Assembly (NCBI GenBank): GCA_001689495.1
Contig: LUJS01000052.1
Coordinates: 62,001-126,000, forward strand
DNA length: 64,000 bases
Reading direction: 5' to 3'
DNA from: Bacteroidales bacterium M8
Lineage (GTDB): Bacteria > Bacteroidota > Bacteroidia > Bacteroidales > Muribaculaceae
Shown: positions 27,050 to 35,305 of the stretch, one piece after another
How the letters are laid out: each line of letters starts with the position of its first letter
Position numbering within the stretch: the first letter of the stretch is position 1
Position numbers and translations under genes: made by a program
The notes under the pieces: model-generated
The model's input: only the letters and a program-made list of their open reading frames with translations
What the model was told of the DNA's origin: nothing
The model's database searches: none

Positions 27050-28666
27050 TCAGTCACACGCCCCTTTGTCTGACGAGACGGAATGAATGGCCATAACGTC
27101 GCTGTCGAATGTCTCTCTGTTGATAGCGCGGCTTTTGAATTTATTACGATAAGTATATATCGTGTAGACCGAATAGTTCAACATCTGGGCAATCCTCGAG
27201 GTGTCCTCCACGCCAAGCCGCATCAGGGCCAGAATACGCAAATCCGTGTTGAGTTTCTCGTTGTCCTTGAGTTCTACCTGCTTGTCAGGCTCAAGGAGGG
27301 CGTTGACATCGGCCACGAAATCGGGATAGAGATGTAGGAATGCATCGTCAAACACCTCATAAAACTCCTTGGACTGCTCCTCGATGAACTTGCCCGACTT
27401 GGTCAGTTTGAGCAGGTCGTCGACCTTGCCTGTGGTGATTTTGCGGTTTACGACCTTGTTGAACTGGTTGAGCTTGTCCATATATATGGAGCAGAGATTC
27501 AGGAACTGGGCTATGTAGACATCCTTGGTCTTGTTGGCGTCGGTGAGACAGCGCGTCATTGACCTGAGCTGGGCATTGCGCTTGCGGGCAATGCGGGTGA
27601 CGATGGCCAGAAAGACCATAAGCACTGCCATTGCGGCCATGACGGCATATATGCGCATACGGTTTGAGTGCAACTGGGCCTTGTGCGCTCCTTCAATAAG
27701 GGGTATGGACTGCGATGTCTGTATTATTCGCAATGATGCGTGGCAGTCCACTGCATTGCTCAGGGCAACGGCAAGATAGTCGTGCGCACGGGCCACGTCT
27801 CCCTTCTCGTACAGCATCTTGCCGAGTTCCTGAAGGGATGCCACCTCAAGAGTGGCACATCGCGTATCGGCAATCGCGGATTTGGCCAGATAGTACATGT
27901 ATCCGTCAATGTCGTCTCTCTCCCGGGCAATCTCGGCGAGCAGGTGGGTCGCCCTCGCATAGATGGGATCGGTATCGCCGGCCTCGGAAATCAGCTCGGT
28001 CAGAATGACCATGACCTTGGAGTAGTCTCCGTGATGCGAATAATGCTCCGCAAGGTTGAGCTTATAGACCGGCGAACCCTCGGGCAGAAGTTCCAGCAGT
28101 CCTGTCTGGGCCTTGTCCTGAAGGGCGATGATGCTGTCGTAGACCGAGGGGTAATCCGTAAGGAAATTTGCCGTGTAGAACTGCATTTGCCTCTCCGACT
28201 CGAGCTTCTCGGCCAGTAGTCCGTCGGGGACTCCTACCCTGTTTATCGAGTCCATCAGCTGGCTGCTCTCGCTGAAAAACATCACGAGCGGCAACACCTT
28301 GGTCTTGCGCAGGGCAAACCTTAGAGCTATCGAATCGAGGCCGGCGGCTTGGGCACGGTTGAATCCGATGTTGTAGAACATCAGGGCCGAATCGGTGTTG
28401 AACGAGTTGTAGTCGTCGCCGAGGCCGAGTATGGCCGAGTATCTCAGGCTGTCGGGAATGCCGGCGGTCATCTCAACCTTTTTCAACGAATCTATGCGGT
28501 CTCTTTTCACCGATATATAAGACTCTCGCTTGGCAAGCTCGCGATCAAGCCTCTTGAGCAGGGAGTCTACATCTTCTTCAGAAAAAGCCCTCCCTACCGC
28601 CGTGACAGGCATGAGCAGCACGGCGACAAGGAGGGATAGTATCGAGGACGAGATGATGCGGGACAT
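27050..28666 (-). CDS. DUF6377 sensor-like protein: TPR, membrane helix, HTH-like end
   Basis: A 538-residue protein with a signal peptide (LSLLVAVLLMPVTAVGRA), a helical repeat region of TPR type in the periplasm (about 30-330), one membrane helix (MRIYAVMAAMAVLMVFLAIV, about 340-360), a cytoplasmic coiled stretch, and a C-terminal module with LALMRLGVEDTSRIAQMLNY and SVYTIYTYRNKFKSRA. The last part resembles a LuxR-like helix-turn-helix, so the protein may act as a one-piece membrane-bound regulator. The family is a Bacteroidota one of unknown signal. It begins one base after the purT stop codon, so it is co-transcribed with a purine gene, which is unexpected. Confidence 0.85.
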   Translation of the reverse strand: MSRIISSSILSLLVAVLLMPVTAVGRAFSEEDVDSLLKRLDRELAKRESYISVKRDRIDSLKKVEMTAGIPDSLRYSAILGLGDDYNSFNTDSALMFYNIGFNRAQAAGLDSIALRFALRKTKVLPLVMFFSESSQLMDSINRVGVPDGLLAEKLESERQMQFYTANFLTDYPSVYDSIIALQDKAQTGLLELLPEGSPVYKLNLAEHYSHHGDYSKVMVILTELISEAGDTDPIYARATHLLAEIARERDDIDGYMYYLAKSAIADTRCATLEVASLQELGKMLYEKGDVARAHDYLAVALSNAVDCHASLRIIQTSQSIPLIEGAHKAQLHSNRMRIYAVMAAMAVLMVFLAIVTRIARKRNAQLRSMTRCLTDANKTKDVYIAQFLNLCSIYMDKLNQFNKVVNRKITTGKVDDLLKLTKSGKFIEEQSKEFYEVFDDAFLHLYPDFVADVNALLEPDKQVELKDNEKLNTDLRILALMRLGVEDTSRIAQMLNYSVYTIYTYRNKFKSRAINRETFDSDVMAIHSVSSDKGACD

Positions 28667-28667
28667 T

Positions 28668-29852
28668 TTATTTCACACGAACCACGAGTTTGTCATAAGC
28701 TCTTTCCGCCTTGGCCCGAGCCTCTTCCACGGTGTCGGCGGTGGCGAGGATTACACCCATGCGGCGGTGCCCCTTGATTTCGGGCTTGCCGAAGATTCGC
28801 ATCTGCGTGCCGGGCTCTTCGAGCACCTTTTCGAGGTCGTCCATCTCTATCTCGGTGGTGTCTCCCTCGACAACCACGGCACGCGAGGCCGAAGGACCAT
28901 AGAAACGTATCTCAGGCACGGGGAGTCCGAGCAACGCCCTCGAATGCAGGGCAAACTCGCTGAGGTCCTGAGAGATCATAGTCACCATGCCGGTGTCGTG
29001 CGGACGGGGAGAGACCTCGCTGAATATCACCTCGTCGCCCTTGACAAAGAGCTCGACGCCGAATATTCCGTAACCGCCGAGGGCATCGGTGACCTTGCGG
29101 GCCATGTCTTGTGCGGCCGCCTTGGCCTCGGCGGTCATTGCCTGAGGCTGCCACGAGTAACGGTAATCTCCGTCAACCTGAATGTGACCGATGGGCTCGC
29201 AGAATTTCGTTCCGGAAACCGAGCGCACGGTGAGCAGGGTTATCTCGTAGTCGAAATCGACAAAACCCTCGACGATGACACGACCGGCACCGGCCCTGCC
29301 ACCCTCCTGTGCGATGTGCCACGAGTTCTCGACGTCGGCCTCGGTCTTGATGACGCTCTGGCCATGACCGCTCGACGACATGACGGGCTTGACGACGCAG
29401 GGGATGCCGACAGCCTTTACGGCCTCGCGGAATTCATCGTAATCAGATGCGAAACGATAGGGCGAAGTCTTGATGCCGAGCTCCTCGGCGGCCAGACGAC
29501 GGATACCCTCACGGTTCATGGTGAGGAACGCAGCACGCGCTGTCGGGGTTACATGGACACCCTCCTCCTCCATCTTCACCAGCACGGGGGTCGCGATGGC
29601 CTCGACCTCGGGAATGACGTGGTCGGGTTTCTCGCTCTCTATTGCCGAGCGCAGGGCGTCGGGATCGAGCATGTTGAATACAAGAGCCTTGTCGGCTACC
29701 TGCATGGCCGGAGCCGATGCATACTTGTCGCAGGCAACGACTTCCACTCCCATGCGCTGCAGTTCGATGGCGACTTCCTTACCTAACTCTCCACTGCCGA
29801 GCAGCATCGCCTTGCGGCCGCTCGGAGTGCGCTTGCTTCCTATTTTTGACAT
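28668..29852 (-). CDS. purT: Formate-dependent phosphoribosylglycinamide formyltransferase
   Basis: The 394-residue ATP-grasp enzyme makes formyl-GAR from GAR, formate and ATP, a folate-free route in purine synthesis. Motifs are KAMLLGSGELGKEVAIELQR, VVACDKYASAPAMQVADKA, CVVKPVMSSSGHGQSV and SEVSPRPHDTGMVTM. The minus-strand frame is open far upstream, to 30416, but that part is antisense to the TIGR04076 gene; the ATG at 29852 gives the usual PurT length and N-terminus. A TAACTTTG box sits at 29880-29887, about 28 bases upstream. The DUF6377 gene follows directly. Confidence 0.96.
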   Translation of the reverse strand: MSKIGSKRTPSGRKAMLLGSGELGKEVAIELQRMGVEVVACDKYASAPAMQVADKALVFNMLDPDALRSAIESEKPDHVIPEVEAIATPVLVKMEEEGVHVTPTARAAFLTMNREGIRRLAAEELGIKTSPYRFASDYDEFREAVKAVGIPCVVKPVMSSSGHGQSVIKTEADVENSWHIAQEGGRAGAGRVIVEGFVDFDYEITLLTVRSVSGTKFCEPIGHIQVDGDYRYSWQPQAMTAEAKAAAQDMARKVTDALGGYGIFGVELFVKGDEVIFSEVSPRPHDTGMVTMISQDLSEFALHSRALLGLPVPEIRFYGPSASRAVVVEGDTTEIEMDDLEKVLEEPGTQMRIFGKPEIKGHRRMGVILATADTVEEARAKAERAYDKLVVRVK

Positions 29853-29879
29853 GTTAATGTGATGATCGGTTATCTGGTG

Positions 29880-29887
29880 CAAAGTTA
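29880..29887 (-). promoter_or_regulatory. -7 box for purT
   Basis: TAACTTTG on the minus strand; no TTG at the usual distance. Confidence 0.5.
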
Positions 29888-29983
29888 GTGAAAAAAGATG
29901 AAATTTTACGCTACGCCACGCCCAAAGTGTTAACGATGGTGTGTTTTTGCCATCCGTTAAATCGAAAAACCATTCAAAAGTGT

Positions 29984-29991
29984 TAACTTTG
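29984..29991 (+). promoter_or_regulatory. -7 box for the TIGR04076 gene
   Basis: TAACTTTG lies only 9 bases before the ATG at 30001. If used, the transcript would be nearly leaderless. No -33 TTG at the usual distance, so this is tentative. Confidence 0.4.
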
Positions 29992-30000
29992 TATGAAGTT

Positions 30001-30384
30001 ATGGATAGACGAAGTTTTTGCAAGATGGCAGCGCTTGCCGCAGGCGCCATCGGACTCGGGGGCGCCAGAGCGTTTGCGACGACCGGTGCCGTACGAAATC
30101 CGGTCAATGCAAAGGTGACCGTGATAAGGCGCGCCTGTTTCGAGGATCTGCAGAGCCTCTTTCTCGAAGACCCCGAGTGCGGCCCGTGCGAGGCGTTCGA
30201 GACCGGCGAGACTTTCATGACCACAGGAGTCTGCCCCGAGGGATTCTGCCCCAAGGCGTGGGAGACGATTGCCGGATGCATCGACAGGGCAAGCCATTGC
30301 CCGGAGTCCAACGGGTATGAGGGAGCGGTCATAGCTGCCTGCCCTGACGGGACACGGCCCGTGATATTCAGGATAGAATTATAA
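30001..30384 (+). CDS. Tat-exported TIGR04076 family protein
   Basis: A 127-residue protein. The N-terminus MDRRSFCKMAALAAGAIGLG is a twin-arginine (Tat) signal peptide. The mature part matches TIGR04076: KVTVIRRACFEDLQ, CPEGFCPKAWETI and CPDGTRPVIFRIE, with about eight cysteines. Family function is unknown; the Cys pattern suggests metal binding or disulphides, and Tat export suggests folding with a cofactor before export. An in-frame GTG at 29941 would place residues in front of the Tat motif and is less likely. The OmpA lipoprotein gene follows after 31 bases, probably in the same transcript. Confidence 0.82.
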   Translation: MDRRSFCKMAALAAGAIGLGGARAFATTGAVRNPVNAKVTVIRRACFEDLQSLFLEDPECGPCEAFETGETFMTTGVCPEGFCPKAWETIAGCIDRASHCPESNGYEGAVIAACPDGTRPVIFRIEL

Positions 30385-30415
30385 TCATCAACGTAAAACA
30401 ATAAAGACAACGACA

Positions 30416-31273
30416 ATGAAAATCAGAAGCCTGTTGGCGCTTTGCGCCGCTGTTGCCCTCACGGGATGTGTGAGCAACAAGAAATATGCCGCACTTCAGG
30501 CAGAGCATCAGGCCCTCCAGCAGGATTATACCACCATGCAGGTCAATCTCGCGGAGAGCCGCACTAACGGCAAGAACCTCGAAGCAATGCTCGAGGACGC
30601 ACGCCGCCACAACGAACAGCTCAAGGCAAACTATGCCAACCTGCAGAAGACTCTCGACAACTCGATACAGCAGAACACGCAGGGCAACGTGAATATCTCG
30701 AAGCTCGTGGACCAGATCAATGCCTCGAACAAATACATCAAGCAGCTTGTCGAGGCCAAGTCGAAGAGCGACTCCCTCAATCTGGCCCTTACGACCAACC
30801 TGACACGCTCGCTGACCGGTGCCGAGAGCGACGAGGTCAACGTCAAGGTGCTCAAGGGCGTGGTCTACATCTCGCTTGCCGACAACATGCTCTTCAAGTC
30901 AGGCAGCTATGAGGTCAACGAACGCGCCATGCAGACTCTGGGCAAGATCGCCAAAATCATAACCGACTATAAGGATTACGACGTGCTTGTCGAAGGCAAC
31001 ACCGACCCCGTGCCCATCTCGCGCACCAACATCCGCAACAACTGGGACCTCAGCGCCCTGCGCGCATCCTCGATAGTACAGGTGCTCCAGAATGACTTCG
31101 GCGTAAATCCCTCGCGTCTCACCGCAGCCGGACGCGGCGAGTTCAATCCCATCGCAGACAACTCCAGCGAACTGGGACGCCAGCGCAACCGCCGCACCGA
31201 GATCATCATCACCCCGAAACTCGACCAGTTCCTTGACCTGATCGACAAGGCACCCAAGGAAGAGCAGCAATAA
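30416..31273 (+). CDS. OmpA-family lipoprotein with coiled coil
   Basis: A 285-residue lipoprotein: lipobox VALTGC with the acylated Cys at about residue 18, a heptad-rich coiled coil (about 25-120), and a C-terminal OmpA/Pal peptidoglycan-binding domain with NMLFKSGSYEVNERAMQTL, VEGNTDPVPI, NNWDLSALRASSIVQVL and AAGRGEFNPIADNSS plus GRQRNRRTEIII. It should be anchored by lipid in the outer membrane and grip peptidoglycan. No acidic surface-export signal follows the Cys, so it probably faces the periplasm. Confidence 0.93.
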   Translation: MKIRSLLALCAAVALTGCVSNKKYAALQAEHQALQQDYTTMQVNLAESRTNGKNLEAMLEDARRHNEQLKANYANLQKTLDNSIQQNTQGNVNISKLVDQINASNKYIKQLVEAKSKSDSLNLALTTNLTRSLTGAESDEVNVKVLKGVVYISLADNMLFKSGSYEVNERAMQTLGKIAKIITDYKDYDVLVEGNTDPVPISRTNIRNNWDLSALRASSIVQVLQNDFGVNPSRLTAAGRGEFNPIADNSSELGRQRNRRTEIIITPKLDQFLDLIDKAPKEEQQ

Positions 31274-31297
31274 GGATTACATAAGAACATAAGACAG

Positions 31298-31334
31298 ATC
31301 CGCCCCGCGATTCATCAGTGATCGCGGGGCGGAT
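31298..31334. terminator. Bidirectional hairpin between ompA-like gene and rnpB
   Basis: Perfect 14-base arms ATCCGCCCCGCGAT (31298-31311) and ATCGCGGGGCGGAT (31321-31334), 9-base loop. It follows the lipoprotein gene by 24 bases and also lies just past the U-run that ends rnpB on the other strand. Confidence 0.8.
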
Positions 31335-31339
31335 TGTGT

Positions 31340-31785
31340 AAAAAAGGCAGCGGGACTATAAGCCGGGTTATGTCGTCGCGGGACTTCTCGTCAGACATTC
31401 CGACAGGTTGCCGCGGCGGTCGCAGTCATTTATCTAAGTGGCGCCTCGCAATCTTGTTTGGCGCTCGAGCAGCCTACCCCCCGGCTATGGACGAGCAGCC
31501 CATTGCGGAGTGCGGACAAGCCGACTCCACGCGCCGGTATACATGGCCTTGCAACCCATAAGACGTGCGGCATGCCGTGTCGCCACAGCATCCGGTGGGC
31601 TCTTACCCCACCTTTTCACCATTGCCTCCCCAAGGGGAGGCTGTTGTTTTCTGTCACGTTACTCTGCCGTCACCGACAGCTCACTGTTAGAGAGTATGGT
31701 GCTCTTTGTTGCCCGGACTTTCCTCTTGCCGCCTTTGCCCGCGTGGGGCAATCGGCAAGCGACACGACCGTCCTGCTGCCTTGTA
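31340..31785 (-). ncRNA. rnpB: RNase P RNA
   Basis: The minus strand carries the universal bacterial RNase P core. GAGGAAAGTCCGGGC (31725-31711) is the CR-I region, AGATAAATGAC (31435-31425) is CR-V, and ACCCGGCTTAT (31368-31358) is the 3' conserved block. P1 can form between GGCAGCAGGAC at the 5' end (from 31780) and GTCCCGCTGCC at the 3' end (to 31346), and TTTTTT follows. It trims tRNA 5' leaders with the RnpA protein. Ends are estimated from P1. A TAAATTTG box (31807-31800) is placed correctly for its promoter. It lies divergent to priA. Confidence 0.97.
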
Positions 31786-31799
31786 ATGCCTTTATACTG

Positions 31800-31807
31800 C
31801 AAATTTA
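31800..31807 (-). promoter_or_regulatory. -7 box for rnpB
   Basis: TAAATTTG on the minus strand about 15-20 bases upstream of the predicted 5' end of RNase P RNA. No TTG at -33. Confidence 0.65.
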
Positions 31808-31817
31808 GGAATAATAT

Positions 31818-31848
31818 TTGAGAATCTTTCTTTTTTTCACTATTTTTA
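31818..31848 (+). promoter_or_regulatory. Possible promoter for priA
   Basis: TTG (31818-31820), 20 bases, TATTTTTA (31841-31848), one mismatch from TAnnTTTG. Confidence 0.5.
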
Positions 31849-31878
31849 CATCTCAAAACCAAAATCGCCCACAAACGG

Positions 31879-34350
31879 ATGTTTGCAGAAGTATTGCTCC
31901 CGGTGCCCATATACGGCACATTCACATACGAGATTCCCGAACCTATGACCGACCACATCCGCGTCGGCCACAGGGTGATAGTACCTTTCGGACGGCGCAA
32001 GAGCTATACCGGAATCGTCTGCAACCTGACGCCCGTGGCGCCTCAGGGCTATGAGGTCAAGCGCATCGCGATGCTTATTGACGAAGGCCCGGTCGTGAGG
32101 CATCCGCAACTGAAGTTCTGGAACTGGATAGCCGACTATTACCTGTGCACTCCCGGCGAGGTCTATCGCGCCGCCGTCCCCTCGGGGCTGAAAATCGAGA
32201 GCGAGACTTTCATATCGCCGGTCAAGGGGTTTGAGGAATCTCCCGACGACCGCCTGTCAGACAAGGAATTGGCCGTGCTGAATGGTCTGCTCGAGAGCGG
32301 CGAGAAGCGCATCACGCTTGAGAAACTGGGCAAAATCACGCAGATTAATACCGTGGGCCCCACAGTCAATTCACTGCTCGAGCGTGGAGCGGTGATGATT
32401 TCGGAAAATCTCGTAGAGCGTTATCATGCACGCAAGGAGACATACGTACGCCTGACGGCCGAGCGCAATAACTCGGAATCCCTGCACGAGGCCTTTGATG
32501 CCGTGCGCAAGGGCTCGAGGCAGGAAACCGCGCTGCTGACACTGATCGAGCTGTCGGGATTTCTGAAAAAAAGCATGCCGGAGCCGCGTGAGGTCACCCG
32601 CACCGAGCTGATGGAACGCAGCGGAGTCACCACGACTGTCATAGCGGCCATGACCAAGAAAGGCATCGTCGAGACATATACCCGCGAGGTCGGTCGGTTT
32701 TCATTCAACGGCTTCGGCAGCGGCATACTCCCCACTCTATCGGCCGCGCAGGAGAAGGCTCTCGGCGAAATTCACAATTCATGGCGCGAGAAAAGCGTCA
32801 CGTTGCTCCACGGCGTGACTTCGAGCGGAAAGACAGAGCTTTATATTCATCTGATAGACTCGGTGCTGAAACTTGGGCGACAGGCCCTGTATCTTGTTCC
32901 GGAGATAGCCCTGACCACGCAACTCACCGGCAGGCTACAGAAGGTCTTCGGCGACAAGGTGGTGATATATCACTCAAAATTCTCTGACAACGAGCGCGTA
33001 GACATCTGGAAAAAACTGCTGTCGTCACAAGAGCCCTGCGTAGTCATCGGTGCCAGATCGGCTGTCTTTCTGCCATTTGCCTCGCTCGGGCTCGTGATAG
33101 TCGACGAGGAGCACGAAAGCTCATTCAAGCAACAGGATCCGGCGCCGCGATATAACGGACGCGACGCCGCGATAGTACTGGCCTCGATGCACGGCGCCAA
33201 GACACTGCTGGGCAGCGCCACGCCCACCATCGAGACATACCGGAAAGCGCAGACAGGCCGCTTCGGCCTTGTCGAGCTGACCGAGCGGTTTGCCGGCGCA
33301 AGCCTGCCTCGCATGGAGCTGGTCGACATGACCGAGGCCCGAAAGAAGGGTCAGGTCAACGGCATCTTCTCGCTGGCCACCCGCAGGCTGGTCAATACGG
33401 CTCTCGAACAGGGACATCAGGCCATCTTATTCCTCAACAGACGCGGATATGCCCCGGTGGCAAGGTGCAAGCAGTGCGGATATGTGCCCAAGTGCGACCA
33501 CTGTGACGTAGCTCTGACATATCACAGACGATTCGACAGGCTGGTCTGTCACTACTGCGGGTCGGTCTATGGCGTGCCGGAGATATGTCCGGCCTGCAAG
33601 GAACCGGGCATCGAAGTGCTCGGATATGGTACGGAGCGTATCGAGGAAGAGGTAGAGCAGGCATTCCCCGGAGTGAGCATAGCCCGCATGGACCTCGATA
33701 CGACAAGAAACAAGGACGGATACGAGAACATCATCAACGATTTCTCGGAAGGAAAATCAAAGATACTCGTCGGAACGCAGATGGTCTCCAAAGGCCTTGA
33801 CTTCGGCAACGTGAGCGTGGTGAGCGTGGTCAACGCCGACACAATAATCAATTTCCCTGATTTCAGATCGGCAGAGAGAGCCTTCAACATGATAGAGCAG
33901 GTCTCGGGCAGGGCCGGACGCAAGACCGGCGACGGAGTGGTGTCCATTCAGACCTATAGCCCGTCGCATCCGCTGTTCCCGTTTCTGCTGAACCACGATT
34001 ATGCCGGATTCTATGAATATGAGCTCGCACAACGAGAGAAGTTCGGCTATCCGCCTTTTGTGCGCGTGATATATGTATATGTGAAACACAAGGACCCTGC
34101 GGCGGTAGAAGCAGCCTCGCACGCCATGGCCCGACGCCTGCGCGAGCTGATAGGCAACCGTGTCTCCGGGCCCGAAGAGCCGACAGTATCAAGAGTCCAG
34201 AACTACTACATCAGGCGCATAATGTTAAAAATCGAGACAAATGCCTCGATTTCAAAGGTTAAATCCCTGCTCAGGGACGTGAAGATAGAACTGACCGCCA
34301 AGGGGATACTGGCCGGTACGGTCATCTATCAGGATGTCGACCCCGTATGA
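31879..34350 (+). CDS. priA: Primosomal replication restart helicase PriA
   Basis: The 823-residue helicase reloads the replisome at stalled forks. The N-terminal 3'-DNA-binding domain starts MFAEVLLPVPIYGTFTYEIP. The helicase has HGVTSSGKTELY (Walker A), VIVDEEHESSFKQ (DEEH box) and VSGRAGRKTGDG. The zinc region has paired cysteines in ARCKQCGYVPKCDHCD and CHYCGSVYGVPEICPACK. Length is within the Bacteroidota range. Its last 29 bases overlap the convergent VanZ-like gene. Confidence 0.97.
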   Translation: MFAEVLLPVPIYGTFTYEIPEPMTDHIRVGHRVIVPFGRRKSYTGIVCNLTPVAPQGYEVKRIAMLIDEGPVVRHPQLKFWNWIADYYLCTPGEVYRAAVPSGLKIESETFISPVKGFEESPDDRLSDKELAVLNGLLESGEKRITLEKLGKITQINTVGPTVNSLLERGAVMISENLVERYHARKETYVRLTAERNNSESLHEAFDAVRKGSRQETALLTLIELSGFLKKSMPEPREVTRTELMERSGVTTTVIAAMTKKGIVETYTREVGRFSFNGFGSGILPTLSAAQEKALGEIHNSWREKSVTLLHGVTSSGKTELYIHLIDSVLKLGRQALYLVPEIALTTQLTGRLQKVFGDKVVIYHSKFSDNERVDIWKKLLSSQEPCVVIGARSAVFLPFASLGLVIVDEEHESSFKQQDPAPRYNGRDAAIVLASMHGAKTLLGSATPTIETYRKAQTGRFGLVELTERFAGASLPRMELVDMTEARKKGQVNGIFSLATRRLVNTALEQGHQAILFLNRRGYAPVARCKQCGYVPKCDHCDVALTYHRRFDRLVCHYCGSVYGVPEICPACKEPGIEVLGYGTERIEEEVEQAFPGVSIARMDLDTTRNKDGYENIINDFSEGKSKILVGTQMVSKGLDFGNVSVVSVVNADTIINFPDFRSAERAFNMIEQVSGRAGRKTGDGVVSIQTYSPSHPLFPFLLNHDYAGFYEYELAQREKFGYPPFVRVIYVYVKHKDPAAVEAASHAMARRLRELIGNRVSGPEEPTVSRVQNYYIRRIMLKIETNASISKVKSLLRDVKIELTAKGILAGTVIYQDVDPV

Positions 34351-34735
34351 ATCCCTTGCCAATCAGTATAGCGGTGAACGCGCCGAGCGTATTGGCGAGA
34401 ATATCGGCCAAGTCATTGCCAGTACGGCCGAGATGCATTGACGACTGCAATAGCTCGACGATCACCCCGAACATGGCCGAGACAGCAACCGCAAGCAGGG
34501 CCTGACAAAGCGTGAGGGGCCGGCCGCAACGCCATCGGTCGTACAAGAACGTGCCCGTAAGGCCGCCGAACATGATGAAATGCACCACCTTGTCGGCACC
34601 TTCGAACAACTGAAAATCCTCCTCCCCCAGAGGACGGGGAAGGAGGGTGAGAAACAGTATCAGGACGGCGACTATGACCGTCGGCTGATATACGGGTATG
34701 TGTTCGAGTTTGGGAAAATGCATCCGTGCTTTCAC
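34322..34735 (-). CDS. VanZ-like small membrane protein
   Basis: A 137-residue protein with four hydrophobic segments and the family motif ADKVVHFIMFGGLTGTFLYD, then LQSSMHLGRTGNDLADILAN. VanZ-like proteins are inner-membrane proteins of unclear function; the namesake gives low-level teicoplanin resistance. It overlaps the DUF3332 gene by 4 bases and priA by 29 bases. Confidence 0.88.
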   Translation of the reverse strand: MKARMHFPKLEHIPVYQPTVIVAVLILFLTLLPRPLGEEDFQLFEGADKVVHFIMFGGLTGTFLYDRWRCGRPLTLCQALLAVAVSAMFGVIVELLQSSMHLGRTGNDLADILANTLGAFTAILIGKGFIRGRHPDR

Positions 34736-35277
34736 TTGGCAGCCATGAGCTCGACACCTGCGGTGTTGCGATAAGCCATCAGGCCTGCGTCGGAGAGCTC
34801 GACAACGGTGCGTGTTCCGTCGACTGCGGGCATCGAGACGTGAGTATCGTCAACGAACGTCATAAGCTCGAAGTCAGTTCCGTCAGGAAGGGCGACAGAC
34901 CAGCTCTGGGCCTCCTCGTTGAAGTTGAGACGCATGGATGTACCATCATTCTCAGAGGTCACGGTATACCCCTTGCCGTCGCACATGACGATATAGCGGC
35001 CATCCTCGCCGTCGATGACCTTCTTGCCGCAGGCCACGGGATTGGAACCGCTCCAGAACTCGATCGAGTTGATGACGAGAACGTCTGCAAGCAGCGACAC
35101 CTCATAGACGGGCACGATGCAGAAAGCGATGAACACGAGCTCGTTGACGATCTTGTCGCCAACCTGTTTGTTCCATGCGAGGAGCTTGTTGGAGAGCGCG
35201 AAGCTGCCGATGCACGAGGACATTGTGCCGGCACAGATGGTGAGCACAAGTGCGATGGGGATGATGTTCTTTTTCAT
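34732..35277 (-). CDS. DUF3332 family lipoprotein-like protein
   Basis: A 181-residue protein starting MKKNIIPIALVLTICAGTMS, with a lipobox-like SSC near residue 22, then SFALSNKLLAWNKQVGDKIV and a membrane-spanning stretch (IAFCIVPVYEVSLLADVLVI). This is the typical DUF3332 layout. The C-terminal half is beta-rich. Function is unknown. It starts 28 bases after the transglycosylase stop and overlaps the VanZ-like gene, suggesting an envelope operon of three genes. Confidence 0.85.
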   Translation of the reverse strand: MKKNIIPIALVLTICAGTMSSCIGSFALSNKLLAWNKQVGDKIVNELVFIAFCIVPVYEVSLLADVLVINSIEFWSGSNPVACGKKVIDGEDGRYIVMCDGKGYTVTSENDGTSMRLNFNEEAQSWSVALPDGTDFELMTFVDDTHVSMPAVDGTRTVVELSDAGLMAYRNTAGVELMAAK

Positions 35278-35305
35278 TGATCAGTCGTGAATGAATAAAA
35301 ATGTG

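Noticed and set aside
29853..30416. N-terminal extension of purT by 188 residues
   Set aside because: It is antisense to the TIGR04076 gene, and the standard PurT N-terminus begins at 29852.
31334..31821. Several open frames on the plus strand between the OmpA gene and priA
   Set aside because: They lie on the antisense of RNase P RNA, identified by its conserved core and P1 helix.
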